A stretch of DNA of 64,000 bases from Euryarchaeota archaeon UBA53 (lineage in GTDB: Archaea; Thermoplasmatota; Poseidoniia; Poseidoniales; Poseidoniaceae), in assembly GCA_002507425.1 (NCBI GenBank), contig DAZU01000067.1, positions 1-64,000 of the forward strand, read 5' to 3'. Each line of letters begins with the position of its first letter. The stretch's first letter is position 1. This document shows positions 8,476 through 17,217 of the stretch, in pieces. A program made the position numbers and the translations under genes. The notes beneath the pieces are model-generated. The model searched no databases and was not told where the DNA came from. It was given only the letters and a program-made list of their open reading frames with translations.

Positions 8476-9450
8476 CTATTTTTCTTCAACTTCTGCATTT
8501 ATTGGAATCCCAATGTGCCTTCCTGCTCCACCCACATATCCTAGTAATTTCATTCCGGCCTCCAAATGTGTTACCGATATGAGTTCCTTGGAAATGTCCA
8601 CTAGTCTAACAGTCTCCGCTTGCTGCAGGAAGAGACCTGATTGATTATTGTTTTCATCTTTCCATTCTATATGCAAAAATGGCCTTTTTTCAATCTTAAC
8701 ACGACCTATTTTCATGGGTCGTTGTGTTGTATCTCTCGATATGACTTTTACCTCATCCCCCATTTTCAATTCAGAAAGGTAGCGAGTGGTTCCATCGGCC
8801 ATTAGCGTATACGAATGAACTGCCCCAGCATTAACTCTAAATGGCCTAACTGGAACGAATTCAGACTCAACAGTTTCTCCGTGAACTAGAGCTAGAGCGG
8901 AAGAACTCGACCCAACTAACATACCCTCGCCGTTTTGTAATAAGCCAGTAAAATCAACACAAACTCTGTCCCCAACACCACCTTCTTTTACTGAGGTAAC
9001 CTCAAGGATGTTTAGGCTGAAATCACTTGATTCACTGACATACTGAATGCTTTTCTTTGATTCTAATTTCTGAGCCTTGACAATTAAAGCATTTTCAAGA
9101 ACAGATTCTGTGACAAGAAGAGCATCAACTCCTATTTCTAGAGCAAAAGCAGCTCCTAACAATTGTTCAGAGCTAGATATTCGTGCTGCAACCCTCGTTG
9201 GGGTTCCGTCACATGCAGCGATTATATTTTCAATCGGAATCATCTTCCAATCACCTAAATCTAGTAAAATCCACTCAATGCTTCCAGCCATTGATCTTGC
9301 GGTCGACTGGCCTTCAGAATCGCTTACATCTACTCTTCTTCCAACTATTTTGTCCTTGATGTAAATAGCGTTACCATCGATGAGCAAATCTTCACCGTTA
9401 ACCAAATCAACGCCATTCAACCTCTGACCAGAATCTAACCAAATTTGCAT
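8476..9450 (-). CDS. 3-dehydroquinate synthase II (AroB')
   Basis: A 324-residue member of the archaeal 3-dehydroquinate synthase type II family, unrelated to bacterial AroB. It oxidatively deaminates and cyclises ADH (2-amino-3,7-dideoxy-D-threo-hept-6-ulosonate) to 3-dehydroquinate using NAD. Recognisable stretches are VAARISSSEQLLGAAFALEI, GVDALLVTE, VCVDFTGLLQNGEGMLVGSS and PVRPFRVNAGAVHSY. It follows the ADH synthase gene by 4 bases, so the two steps are translationally coupled. Confidence 0.94.
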   Translation of the reverse strand: MQIWLDSGQRLNGVDLVNGEDLLIDGNAIYIKDKIVGRRVDVSDSEGQSTARSMAGSIEWILLDLGDWKMIPIENIIAACDGTPTRVAARISSSEQLLGAAFALEIGVDALLVTESVLENALIVKAQKLESKKSIQYVSESSDFSLNILEVTSVKEGGVGDRVCVDFTGLLQNGEGMLVGSSSSALALVHGETVESEFVPVRPFRVNAGAVHSYTLMADGTTRYLSELKMGDEVKVISRDTTQRPMKIGRVKIEKRPFLHIEWKDENNNQSGLFLQQAETVRLVDISKELISVTHLEAGMKLLGYVGGAGRHIGIPINAEVEEK

Positions 9451-9454
9451 AAAT

Positions 9455-10225
9455 TCACAGTCCTAATTCATTCATTGCTTCATCTACACTTGACCCGGTA
9501 TGAACAATCATCCGGAGGGCCTTGACCAGCTTCTCAGGACTTTTATGAGAAAATACTTGTCTTCCCATACAAACACCAGAACCTCCCGCTTGAATGGAAT
9601 CATGGACAATTGACAAAATCTCTCTATCACTAGAACCGGAGGGGCCACCTGCGATTAGAACAGGAATTGGTACAGATTCAGTAACTTTTCTAAAGGATTC
9701 TATGGAGCCAGTCCATGTTGTCTTCACAACGTTACATCCAATTTCAAAAGCAAGCCTTGCAGCATGTGCAGCACCAAATGTATCGTCATTATCCATAATG
9801 TCGAGATTCTCACCTCTTGGATATATCATTCCAAGCACAGGTACTTCCAAATCATATGCCTGGCCAGTCACCGAACCTAGTCTTTCAATCATTTCGGGTT
9901 CTGCATAACTTCCCATATTTACTTGAACACTTACTCCTTTTGCCCCTCTTGCTTTGGCTTCCCTTACCGTTCCAACAAGCCTTTTGTCACTGCTCCTTGT
10001 CCCAGCATGACGTGTAGATGCTGACAGGTGTGCAATCATGTTTACTTTTTTATCGTTGTAATGAGATAATATCCCTTTGTGCACTACAATCGCGTCAGCT
10101 TCGGAAATTTTATCGATAATTTTGTCAAGATTTTCAAGGCCTTCAACTGGATAGTCTGAAACTGCGTGATCGATCGGTATCCAAACACCTTTTCCGGCAG
10201 GCAGTATTGCGTCAACGCCCCTCAT
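9455..10225 (-). CDS. 2-amino-3,7-dideoxy-D-threo-hept-6-ulosonate (ADH) synthase (AroA')
   Basis: A 256-residue class I fructose-bisphosphate-aldolase-like enzyme. It condenses L-aspartate 4-semialdehyde with a 6-deoxy-5-ketofructose phosphate donor, the archaeal entry to aromatic amino acids. Visible marks are IPIDHAVSDYP at the N-terminus, GMIYPRGENL in the middle, the Schiff-base lysine in NVVKTTWTGS, and VLIAGGPSG plus GVCMGRQVF for phosphate binding. The N-terminus is 10-20 residues shorter than methanogen enzymes, and an in-frame TAA 18 bases upstream excludes a longer form except from a CTG codon. No clear ribosome-binding site is seen. The gene lies 35 bases after the HTH regulator. 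Confidence 0.92.
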   Translation of the reverse strand: MRGVDAILPAGKGVWIPIDHAVSDYPVEGLENLDKIIDKISEADAIVVHKGILSHYNDKKVNMIAHLSASTRHAGTRSSDKRLVGTVREAKARGAKGVSVQVNMGSYAEPEMIERLGSVTGQAYDLEVPVLGMIYPRGENLDIMDNDDTFGAAHAARLAFEIGCNVVKTTWTGSIESFRKVTESVPIPVLIAGGPSGSSDREILSIVHDSIQAGGSGVCMGRQVFSHKSPEKLVKALRMIVHTGSSVDEAMNELGL

Positions 10226-10260
10226 GGACAGGCCTAGGGGTGATTAATTAGAAAGTATTC

Positions 10261-10950
10261 CTACTTCGACTGATGGACTTTAACAACCCATTCCATTAGT
10301 GATGCTTCTGCTTTCGCTAAGTGCTCTTGAAGGGTTGATCTTGGTATATTAGAAAGTTCAGAGAGTTCTTTTTTTGTAATTTTTCTTGGATTTTGATAAA
10401 ATCCTGATTGCACTGCAATTACTGCTATCTCAAGTTGTTTTGGAGTAAGAATTTTCAATACACTATCTTCCATTTCTTCGACATCGACCACCTTGACACT
10501 GTCAGGAGGGAATATACTTCTAGCAGCCTTCAGGAAGCCACTCACACCCTCTGGAAGTCCTCTGATTGTTATCTGTACTCCATTGTCATCTATCAAATAA
10601 GGTGGAATCACGTGAAGACTGTCAAAGTTAATCGCAGCAACGGAAAGGGGATGTCTATTCCAAACGACGATATAACCCTCTTCTCCATGCTGAGGCATCG
10701 GGTATGGATTCAAAGGTCCTTCTACCTCTAAATATGGAATTTCGTTGAGCTCTTGTGAACTATTTGCAGTTCGAAATTTAATCTTAACAAGTTGTCTTAC
10801 CCCTTCCTTGGTGACTTCTAAGTGTGCAACTACCTCAAATAATGATGTTACTTGAGTAATCTCAGATATATCTGATGAATCGACTGAATCAGGACTCCAC
10901 TTGAGTTGAACTTCTCGCACGGTATATTGTGGTAAAACCTCGTTTATCAA
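10261..10950 (-). CDS. Bat-type HTH_10 transcriptional regulator heading the aromatic operon
   Basis: A 229-residue regulator. The C-terminal 60 residues fit the HTH_10 (bacterio-opsin-activator) helix-turn-helix: LTPKQLEIAVIAVQSGFYQN, then TKKELSELSNIPRSTLQEHL. The N-terminal part is a beta-rich sensor-like region with no recognised ligand motif. Only 35 bases separate it from ADH synthase on the same strand, so it probably shares that transcript and may control it. The start is uncertain: TTG at 10950, or a GTG about 10 codons downstream; a TATA-like element about 25 bases upstream of 10950 would suit a leaderless mRNA. Confidence 0.85.
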   Translation of the reverse strand: MINEVLPQYTVREVQLKWSPDSVDSSDISEITQVTSLFEVVAHLEVTKEGVRQLVKIKFRTANSSQELNEIPYLEVEGPLNPYPMPQHGEEGYIVVWNRHPLSVAAINFDSLHVIPPYLIDDNGVQITIRGLPEGVSGFLKAARSIFPPDSVKVVDVEEMEDSVLKILTPKQLEIAVIAVQSGFYQNPRKITKKELSELSNIPRSTLQEHLAKAEASLMEWVVKVHQSK

Positions 10951-10962
10951 TAATGGCCTTCT

Positions 10963-11007
10963 ATTAACAAGTAAATTATACTCAATTAACTTGGGGTAGG
11001 TATTAAC
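10963..11007. promoter_or_regulatory. Divergent promoter region with three ATTAAC hexamers
   Basis: The 57-base gap between the HTH regulator (minus) and the ABC transporter (plus) contains AAATTATA at 10973-10980, which reads TATAATTT on the minus strand, about 25 bases before the regulator start and 30 before the ABC start. The hexamer ATTAAC occurs at 10963, 10985 and 11002. The two promoters must overlap, so one bound protein could affect both. No experimental support; AT-rich DNA makes chance copies possible. Confidence 0.35.
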
Positions 11008-11691
11008 ATGTCAATGATTGAGATGAAGGGGATAAAAAGGCATTATGATATGGCCTCGGGAGTCGTGAAGGCATTGGATGGGGTTGATATTTCCATTGAG
11101 GAAGGTGAAAGAGTTCTTCTTCTTGGTCCCTCAGGATCCGGAAAAACCACATTACTAAATTGCCTATCAGGCCTAGATAGTCCTACCTCAGGAATTTACA
11201 CATTCAATGGTCAAGAAGTTCCGAGAAACCACTCAGAAAAAATGACGGCATTTAGGAGAGAAAACATAGGCTATGTATTCCAATTTTTCAATCTTTTACA
11301 GGACCTTACAGTCCTAGAAAACATATTGTTAATCCAAGAATTGTCGGGAAAAAAAGATGAAAAAAGGGCTCGAGAATTATTAGATTTAGTTGGCCTCAGT
11401 GCTGAAATCGATCGATTTCCAGGCGAAATAAGTGGTGGTCAACAACAAAGAGTTGCTATTGCAAGGAGTATTGCAAAGAAGCCTAGTTTGCTACTTGGAG
11501 ATGAGTTGACGGGGAATTTAGACACGGAAACATCAACAAAGGTAATGGAGGCGTTGGTAAATGCGTGTGATCAAGAAAAGATAACTTCTGTATTTGTGAC
11601 TCATGATGAAAGTCTCGTAAAGTATTCCACTAGAGTTATCAGAGTCGATAGCGGCAAGGTTATTTCTGATTCTAAGGATGAGGTCTCTTGA
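11008..11691 (+). CDS. ABC transporter ATP-binding protein (LolD/MacB type)
   Basis: A 227-residue ATPase subunit. Walker A is GPSGSGKTTLLN near residue 40, the Q-loop lies in YVFQFFNLLQDLTVLENILL, the signature is SGGQQQRVAIARSI, and Walker B is LLLGDELTGNLDTET, with DEL in place of the usual DEP. The H-loop is VFVTHDES. The arrangement matches MacB/LolD-type exporters, which move lipoproteins, peptides or antibiotics or transmit force rather than import. It is followed 44 bases later by its FtsX-type permease. Confidence 0.93.
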   Translation: MSMIEMKGIKRHYDMASGVVKALDGVDISIEEGERVLLLGPSGSGKTTLLNCLSGLDSPTSGIYTFNGQEVPRNHSEKMTAFRRENIGYVFQFFNLLQDLTVLENILLIQELSGKKDEKRARELLDLVGLSAEIDRFPGEISGGQQQRVAIARSIAKKPSLLLGDELTGNLDTETSTKVMEALVNACDQEKITSVFVTHDESLVKYSTRVIRVDSGKVISDSKDEVS

Positions 11692-11735
11692 TAATTGTTT
11701 ATCATGGAATACAGAACTGGATATAAGTGATTTAA

Positions 11736-14174
11736 TTGTCTAAACTTCTCAATATTAGATTAATGCGGAGTCTTTGGAGGACTAAATTAAGACTTGCTGC
11801 TGTAATATTCATGGTATCTGTAGGAGTTTTTGCGGGAATCACATTTGGATCTTATTCACACAATCTTGACAATATGTATTCTACAATGCACGGGGATAAT
11901 GATGAGGGAGCGAATCTAGCAGATTTATGGATTGACAATACTAGCAATATTTGGACTTCTGACGATGTAGATTCGTTTTGCACGTCCCTACGTGATAATT
12001 GGAATCATTCTTCAAGTCTGGACCATTGTGAAGGTAGGTCGATTGTCAAAGGTGCAATGTTCATCTCACAAGAAGGTGATGACACGGTAATAAATTCTCT
12101 CTGGCATGGAATACCATACAATGCAAGTGTAGACAGAGTTTGGATGCCAGAGGGCCATTCTGAAGGTAGGCTTGCAATTACCGAAGATGAAATTGTAATA
12201 GATGCGCATGTCACAGATGCTCTTGATCTTCGACTGGGAGACAGAGTCCTGATTGGAGCAGGAAACTTGAATGCAGAGTTTGAAATTGTTGGTATAGGAT
12301 ACCATCCAATTCATGTATTAATGGCTCCAGAAGGCACTATGTTCCCTCCTGAGGAGGGGGACTATGTTGTCGGCTATTTATCTGATTTAGGAATGGCTAG
12401 ATTAACAGGGAATCAAGTAGGAGCAAGTAACGTAATAATGCTTGATGTTGAAGGAAATCCTGGTTATGATTTACCGGATACAGACTCGTATGAAGGGGAA
12501 GAAATTGACGCAATAAAACAAAGTGTTGCTAATGCTATAGAGTCAGAAGAATTGGATGCAAGAGTAAGAGACAGGGGTCAATACGAGTCAATAGAGGTTA
12601 TGCGCCAAGATTTGGAGGGTGCAAAGAGAACCACTGTTCCGTTTACTGTTATGATCGCCGCAATAGCGTCCATAACTATTGTATTGAGTTTACAACGCTT
12701 GGTTCAAAGTCAGGCGAAAGAAATCGCAGTTTTGAGAACGTTGGGAGTTCCAAGAAAGTCACTTCTCCAAGGATATATGATTGCACCGGTAATTATAGGC
12801 GGGTTGGGATGTTTTATTGGTGCTATATCAGGACCTTATGGAGCCAACTGGATGCTTGATTTGTATCAAGATATTGTTGGAGTTCCAATCATAAAGCGTG
12901 AAATACCATCGTCAATTTATATTACGGTAATCTCACTTACAATGGCAGTCGTGTTTTTATCAGGTACATTCCCTGCAATTAAGGCGAGCCGTATAGATCC
13001 ACTTGATGTTTTAAGCGGTAAAAATGAGGTAAAGGTAGGTTCTAATTTTATTCGAAAAATAACGTCCTGGCTCCCTACAACACTCAGCCTGTCTGTGCGT
13101 TCCAGTGTGAGGAAACCTATTCGTTTGGCTATGACATTTTTAGCTGTGGGGATATCTCTAATGCTATTTGGCTCAATTCAAATGATGTCCGCTGGTTTTG
13201 AGGACACTCTTGTTTCAGGTATAGAGGAAGATCAAACATGGGATGCTCAAGTTTATGTTAACCCTGGAGGTGAATCAAGGATTATTGATTGGGCAGAAAA
13301 CAAATCCTCTGAATGGGAGTTGATAATTGAAATGCCTTTAGGTGTAGTGAACGATCAGAATAATGTCGACAGAATGTTCACTGTCGTTGGTTTGGATGAC
13401 TTTGAATTTGGAATGCGCTCTGTTAATTTGTTGAGTGGACAGTTACCGGTTCATTCTAATAATTCAAAGCAGGTTATGATGGACGAAGGTGCAATGACGT
13501 TTTTGGATTGGAATGTGGGTGAGACAAAATCAGTTTTACTTAATGGAGACAATGTAGAAGTGGAAATTGTTGGAATTACTAGGGGGGAATTAGTCAGAAC
13601 AATGTATTTCTTAAGAGACGATCTAGCGCAGGTTACTGGAATTAATGCCACATCGGTTTACTTAAGCTTCTCTGAAGATATAGGAGTAGATACAAGTCTG
13701 GGAGAAATTTCTGTGGGAATTGTCGAGAGGAATACACTCTTGGAAGGTGTAAAAAGTTTGATTGAGAAGCAAACTGATCTTTTCCAAGCGATTATGTATT
13801 TGGGACTATTATTTACATTTGCAGTTATGCTCAATACTATGATAATGAATGTTGCAGAGAGAGATTTCGAACTAGCTACTCTGAGAGTCTTGGGAGCTTC
13901 AACTACAAGACTTGGAAGTATGCTGCTATTTGAGAGTGTTTTAATTGGAATTATAGGAGGTATCATTGGCGTAATATTTGCATATGCTGGAGCAGTAGGA
14001 CTTGCAGCATCATTCTCATCCTGGCAATTTTTCTTCCCAGTTTTGCTTGTAAACAGCGTTGCATATGATCTATTATTGGGTGTTTTGGTTATTGCAATTG
14101 CCATGACACCGATAGGAATCTGGCGTTTGAGAAAGATGGACTTAGTTGAGAAGGTTAAAGACTTGTCAAATTGA
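11736..14174 (+). CDS. FtsX/MacB-type ABC transporter permease
   Basis: An 812-residue permease with two FtsX modules. A first membrane helix (residues about 18-38) is followed by a large extracytoplasmic domain, three helices (about 305-425), a second N-terminal-like helix near 465, another ectodomain and three final helices (about 685-800). Conserved FtsX text is visible twice: AVLRTLGVPRKSLLQGY and LATLRVLGASTTRLGSML. The start is TTG at 11736, after AAGTGA 5 bases upstream, or ATG at 11763; the region between is compatible with both. It forms an exporter with the preceding ATPase. Substrate unknown. Confidence 0.88.
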   Translation: MSKLLNIRLMRSLWRTKLRLAAVIFMVSVGVFAGITFGSYSHNLDNMYSTMHGDNDEGANLADLWIDNTSNIWTSDDVDSFCTSLRDNWNHSSSLDHCEGRSIVKGAMFISQEGDDTVINSLWHGIPYNASVDRVWMPEGHSEGRLAITEDEIVIDAHVTDALDLRLGDRVLIGAGNLNAEFEIVGIGYHPIHVLMAPEGTMFPPEEGDYVVGYLSDLGMARLTGNQVGASNVIMLDVEGNPGYDLPDTDSYEGEEIDAIKQSVANAIESEELDARVRDRGQYESIEVMRQDLEGAKRTTVPFTVMIAAIASITIVLSLQRLVQSQAKEIAVLRTLGVPRKSLLQGYMIAPVIIGGLGCFIGAISGPYGANWMLDLYQDIVGVPIIKREIPSSIYITVISLTMAVVFLSGTFPAIKASRIDPLDVLSGKNEVKVGSNFIRKITSWLPTTLSLSVRSSVRKPIRLAMTFLAVGISLMLFGSIQMMSAGFEDTLVSGIEEDQTWDAQVYVNPGGESRIIDWAENKSSEWELIIEMPLGVVNDQNNVDRMFTVVGLDDFEFGMRSVNLLSGQLPVHSNNSKQVMMDEGAMTFLDWNVGETKSVLLNGDNVEVEIVGITRGELVRTMYFLRDDLAQVTGINATSVYLSFSEDIGVDTSLGEISVGIVERNTLLEGVKSLIEKQTDLFQAIMYLGLLFTFAVMLNTMIMNVAERDFELATLRVLGASTTRLGSMLLFESVLIGIIGGIIGVIFAYAGAVGLAASFSSWQFFFPVLLVNSVAYDLLLGVLVIAIAMTPIGIWRLRKMDLVEKVKDLSN

Positions 14175-14175
14175 T

Positions 14176-14189
14176 GTAACAGAGGTTAC
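14176..14189 (+). terminator. Small hairpin after the ABC permease
   Basis: GTAAC and GTTAC pair around an AGAG loop immediately after the permease stop, and an A/T-rich run (AAAATTTTA) follows about 6 bases later. This could help end the ABC transcript or simply be a weak mRNA hairpin. Archaeal termination depends mainly on T-runs, so the call is tentative. Confidence 0.25.
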
Positions 14190-14242
14190 GATTCAAAATT
14201 TTAGGCGATGGAAATAAGTTCCTCTTAGCATTGGCTTGCGAC

Positions 14243-15970
14243 ATGGACTTGACCTCGTGGCTGATTGTAGGCTTCTTGGGCGGGGCATTTTTGTTTGGAA
14301 TATGGTTCATGTTGGTTAGGGAAGATGACCAGAGTTCTAGGACTATGACAATCCACAGGCAGGACTTAACCCGTAGAGGTGCCCCAGATTTCAGACAAGC
14401 GCACAACGAGTTTGAAAAGAAATTAGCACAGGTCGAGAGACACTTGGATTCAAAAAGAAGAGATGAGAGAGCAATATTGCTAGCAGAAGAACAGGCACGT
14501 AAAGATCTCGCAGATAAAGCTGCTAGAAAATTAATTGAAGAAGAGGAGTTAAAGCTAGCACAAATTGCTGAAGAGGAAGCAAGAAAGAAAGCAGAATACG
14601 AGGCTGCAAGAAAGGCTGAATTGGAAGAGGCACGTCGACTCGCTGAGGAAAGAGAAGTCGAAAGACTTGCTGAAGAAAAGCGCCTTGCTGAGGAAAGAGA
14701 GGCAGAAAGGCAGGAGCAGTTAGCCAAAGAAGAAGAAGAGAGAAAAACTCAGATAGAGTCTTTGAAAGAATCAGAAGCTTTGGAAGCACAAATTGCATCA
14801 GAGCAGGCTGAGCAGGAACTGGAAGAACGTTTGGATAGAGAGGGAGCAAAAACCTCTGAGGTTCAGGTCTCATTGATGTGGAACAATTACAATGACCTCG
14901 ACTTACATGTTTTGTGTCCTTCTGGAGAGAGAATTCACGGTGGTAATAAAGCTTCAGAGTGCGGAGGTGAGCTGGATGTTGATGCGAACGTAAGGCCTGA
15001 AACTAAGAAGCCAGTTGAAAACATAGTTTGGCCTGATTTCAAAGCACCTCCTGGCAATTACAAAGTATACGTTCATCATTACAAGAAACACAAAAAGCGC
15101 CGCTCAAAGGATCCAACGGAATTCCGAGTTGTTGTTAATTCAGGAGGTGAAGTCAAACATTATGAGGGTGAGTTATCAAACGGTGATCCAATTCTACTTG
15201 TCTGTGAATTCGAACTAGAGCCTCCTGAAGAAAGAGGAACTGATGAAGAGAGAGAATCAGCGCTCATAGCCGAGGAAACAGAGCGCATTGCTGAGGAAGA
15301 ACGACTAGCAATCGAATTGGAAGAACAAAGGCAATTGGAGTTGGCAGAAGCCGAGGAACAAAGGATTGCAGAGATTGTTGCAAACGAAGCTGATGAATTA
15401 GAATCAATCAAGGCTACCGAACAAATCCTGAAGGAATTGAAAGAAAGACTGGATAGGGAAGGTGCAAAATCATCCGATGTTCAGATTTCTTTGATATGGA
15501 ACAATTACAATGATCTTGACCTGCATGTAGTATGTCCTTCGGGCGAGAGGATACACGGAGGTAACCGTGAGTCCGCATGTGGTGGTGAATTGGACGTTGA
15601 CGCAAATGTAAGGCCTGAGACTAAGAAACCGGTAGAAAACGTGGTATGGCCAGAGTCAAAAGCCCCAGGCGGTACATACAAAGCATATGTTCATCATTAC
15701 AAGAAACATAAGAAACGTAGGTCAAAAGATCCAACTAAGTTTCAAATTATTTGCAATGCAGGTGGTGAAATTTTGGAATATGAGGGCGAGATTTCGAATG
15801 GAGATCCAATCATGTTAATCTGTGAGTTTACACTTGACGATCCAAAGTCAAGAGCAGCAAAGCTTAGTGAAGCGAGAGAAAAGATTGCCGCAATTGAGAG
15901 TGGAGAATGGTCTGCTGATGACGAAGAGTCCGATTCATCAGACATTCTTGACGAATTATTAGATGATTGA
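14243..15970 (+). CDS. Membrane-anchored coiled-coil protein with two YfaP/DUF2135-like domains
   Basis: A 575-residue protein. An N-terminal helix (LIVGFLGGAFLFGIWFMLV) anchors it. A long charged coiled coil rich in Glu/Lys/Arg/Ala follows (about residues 60-205). Then come two near-identical domains of about 120 residues starting at DNA 14861 and 15479, each with SL(M/I)WNNYNDLDLHV, CPSGERIHGG, GGELDVDANVRPETKKPVEN and YVHHYKKHKKRRSKDPT. These resemble YfaP/DUF2135 domains, a beta-sandwich family of unclear function. A second coiled coil separates the repeats and the tail is acidic. ATG 14243 is preferred over TTG 14231. It stands alone between the ABC operon and convergent purP. Confidence 0.72.
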   Translation: MDLTSWLIVGFLGGAFLFGIWFMLVREDDQSSRTMTIHRQDLTRRGAPDFRQAHNEFEKKLAQVERHLDSKRRDERAILLAEEQARKDLADKAARKLIEEEELKLAQIAEEEARKKAEYEAARKAELEEARRLAEEREVERLAEEKRLAEEREAERQEQLAKEEEERKTQIESLKESEALEAQIASEQAEQELEERLDREGAKTSEVQVSLMWNNYNDLDLHVLCPSGERIHGGNKASECGGELDVDANVRPETKKPVENIVWPDFKAPPGNYKVYVHHYKKHKKRRSKDPTEFRVVVNSGGEVKHYEGELSNGDPILLVCEFELEPPEERGTDEERESALIAEETERIAEEERLAIELEEQRQLELAEAEEQRIAEIVANEADELESIKATEQILKELKERLDREGAKSSDVQISLIWNNYNDLDLHVVCPSGERIHGGNRESACGGELDVDANVRPETKKPVENVVWPESKAPGGTYKAYVHHYKKHKKRRSKDPTKFQIICNAGGEILEYEGEISNGDPIMLICEFTLDDPKSRAAKLSEAREKIAAIESGEWSADDEESDSSDILDELLDD

Positions 15971-17083
15971 CTAAGACAGTATACTGTCTAGACAGTTGTT
16001 GGAAATCGCTTTCTTAATCGATCGAGATATTCTTCTCCCAGTTGACATAAAAGGCTCGTTGATATCACTGTAAGGCGAACCACCAACGAATGGGTTTGAA
16101 CCAGCAACTATTCTTGCACTTATCTCAAATACTCTAAATTCTAGTTTGTCCGTGACAATTGTCTCTAAGCAGAATGAGCCAATCATTCCTCGAGAGTTTT
16201 CCTCAAGTTCAAAAGATGCAGCAACAGTTCCTTCAGCCATTTCAAAAGCTCTTGGTAGCAGGCTCTCTCTTATTACTACTGGCTGATTTCCGGTAACAAC
16301 GAACGAGGGTTCTAAACTCATTTCTCTAAGGTCCCTCAAGCTTCCCAATTTATAGAATTCATCTACATTAGATTCGTCCCTTCTATCCATGCTCATTAAT
16401 TCCAATCGGCCGAGCTTCTTCCCTGAATTCTTACCAATTCCCTCTACTTGATATCCATCTTCTGCAATTGGGTCAAAGAAGAAGTGCAGATAATATCTGC
16501 AGCCTAAAACATATTCTTGGATTGTGAATTCTTCCTCAATGTTGACATTTCTTTTAAAATCACGATAATCACGGGCTATGAAATATCCCTCTCCACCCTT
16601 TGCACCTGCGTATTTGACTATAACGGGTCCATCAATATCGTGAGGGTCGTCTATAACTTTGGGCATTGAACAACCGCCCATTGCTAGCCATTTTCTCTGA
16701 CGCTCCCTGCTACTTTCCCAGTGCAGTATTCCTCTATTTCCGAACGTTGGGACCTCTAGATTTTTGAAGTTACTACTTCCCAAATACTCAACTAGTGAGC
16801 CATGAGGAATTATGATTACATTTCTTTCACGAAACCAGTCGGCATAATCTAGCATTTCATCATAATTGTCAAGCATCAACCATTCGTCTGGGTCCGCTCC
16901 AGGAAATGCTGAGTAGTATTTTCTTCTATTTTCTCCAACTGCAATACCTAATGTTCTGAAGCCTTCCTGCCTAGCTCCATGAAGAATTTGCAATGAAGAG
17001 TGGGACGCAACAACTCCTATGGTTATACTCTCATAATCATATGAAGACAACCAGTTTTGGAGTGTCTTGATATCTACGCCCAT
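15971..17083 (-). CDS. purP: PurP, formate-dependent FAICAR synthetase
   Basis: A 370-residue ATP-grasp enzyme that uses formate and ATP to formylate AICAR in archaeal purine synthesis, replacing folate-dependent PurH. Visible PurP features are the N-terminal IGVVASHSSLQILHGARQEG, an IIPHGSLVEYLG segment, TFGNRGILHWESSRERQRKW, the ATP-grasp strand GPVIVKYAGAKGGEGYFIA, IQEYVLGCRYYLHFFF, and the C-terminal FEISARIVAGSNPF followed by GGSPYSD. Length is normal for the family. Its stop codon abuts the stop of the coiled-coil gene with no base between. Monocistronic as far as seen. Confidence 0.94.
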   Translation of the reverse strand: MGVDIKTLQNWLSSYDYESITIGVVASHSSLQILHGARQEGFRTLGIAVGENRRKYYSAFPGADPDEWLMLDNYDEMLDYADWFRERNVIIIPHGSLVEYLGSSNFKNLEVPTFGNRGILHWESSRERQRKWLAMGGCSMPKVIDDPHDIDGPVIVKYAGAKGGEGYFIARDYRDFKRNVNIEEEFTIQEYVLGCRYYLHFFFDPIAEDGYQVEGIGKNSGKKLGRLELMSMDRRDESNVDEFYKLGSLRDLREMSLEPSFVVTGNQPVVIRESLLPRAFEMAEGTVAASFELEENSRGMIGSFCLETIVTDKLEFRVFEISARIVAGSNPFVGGSPYSDINEPFMSTGRRISRSIKKAISNNCLDSILS

Positions 17084-17217
17084 ACGAACGGCTTCAGTGT
17101 CTTATTAATGACAATTACGGACTTAGAATTGCGAATTAATAGATTACATTAGTCTATAATATCCTCGAGACAATATTATCCGTCAAGGTTTCAAGCCTTA
17201 CCTTGTGTGCTATCAAC

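Noticed and set aside
13658..14104. A 148-codon minus-strand frame within the ABC permease
   Set aside because: Complement of hydrophobic permease helices; no independent support.
14155..14873. Ser- and Leu-rich minus-strand open frames opposite the coiled-coil protein
   Set aside because: They mirror the Glu/Lys/Ala codons of the coiled coil; no start signal and no family features.
17184..17205. CAAGGT...ACCTTG inverted repeat before tryptophan dioxygenase, considered as a riboswitch or T-box-like leader
   Set aside because: Arms are only 6 bp with a 10-base spacer and no conserved aptamer features; chance is likely.
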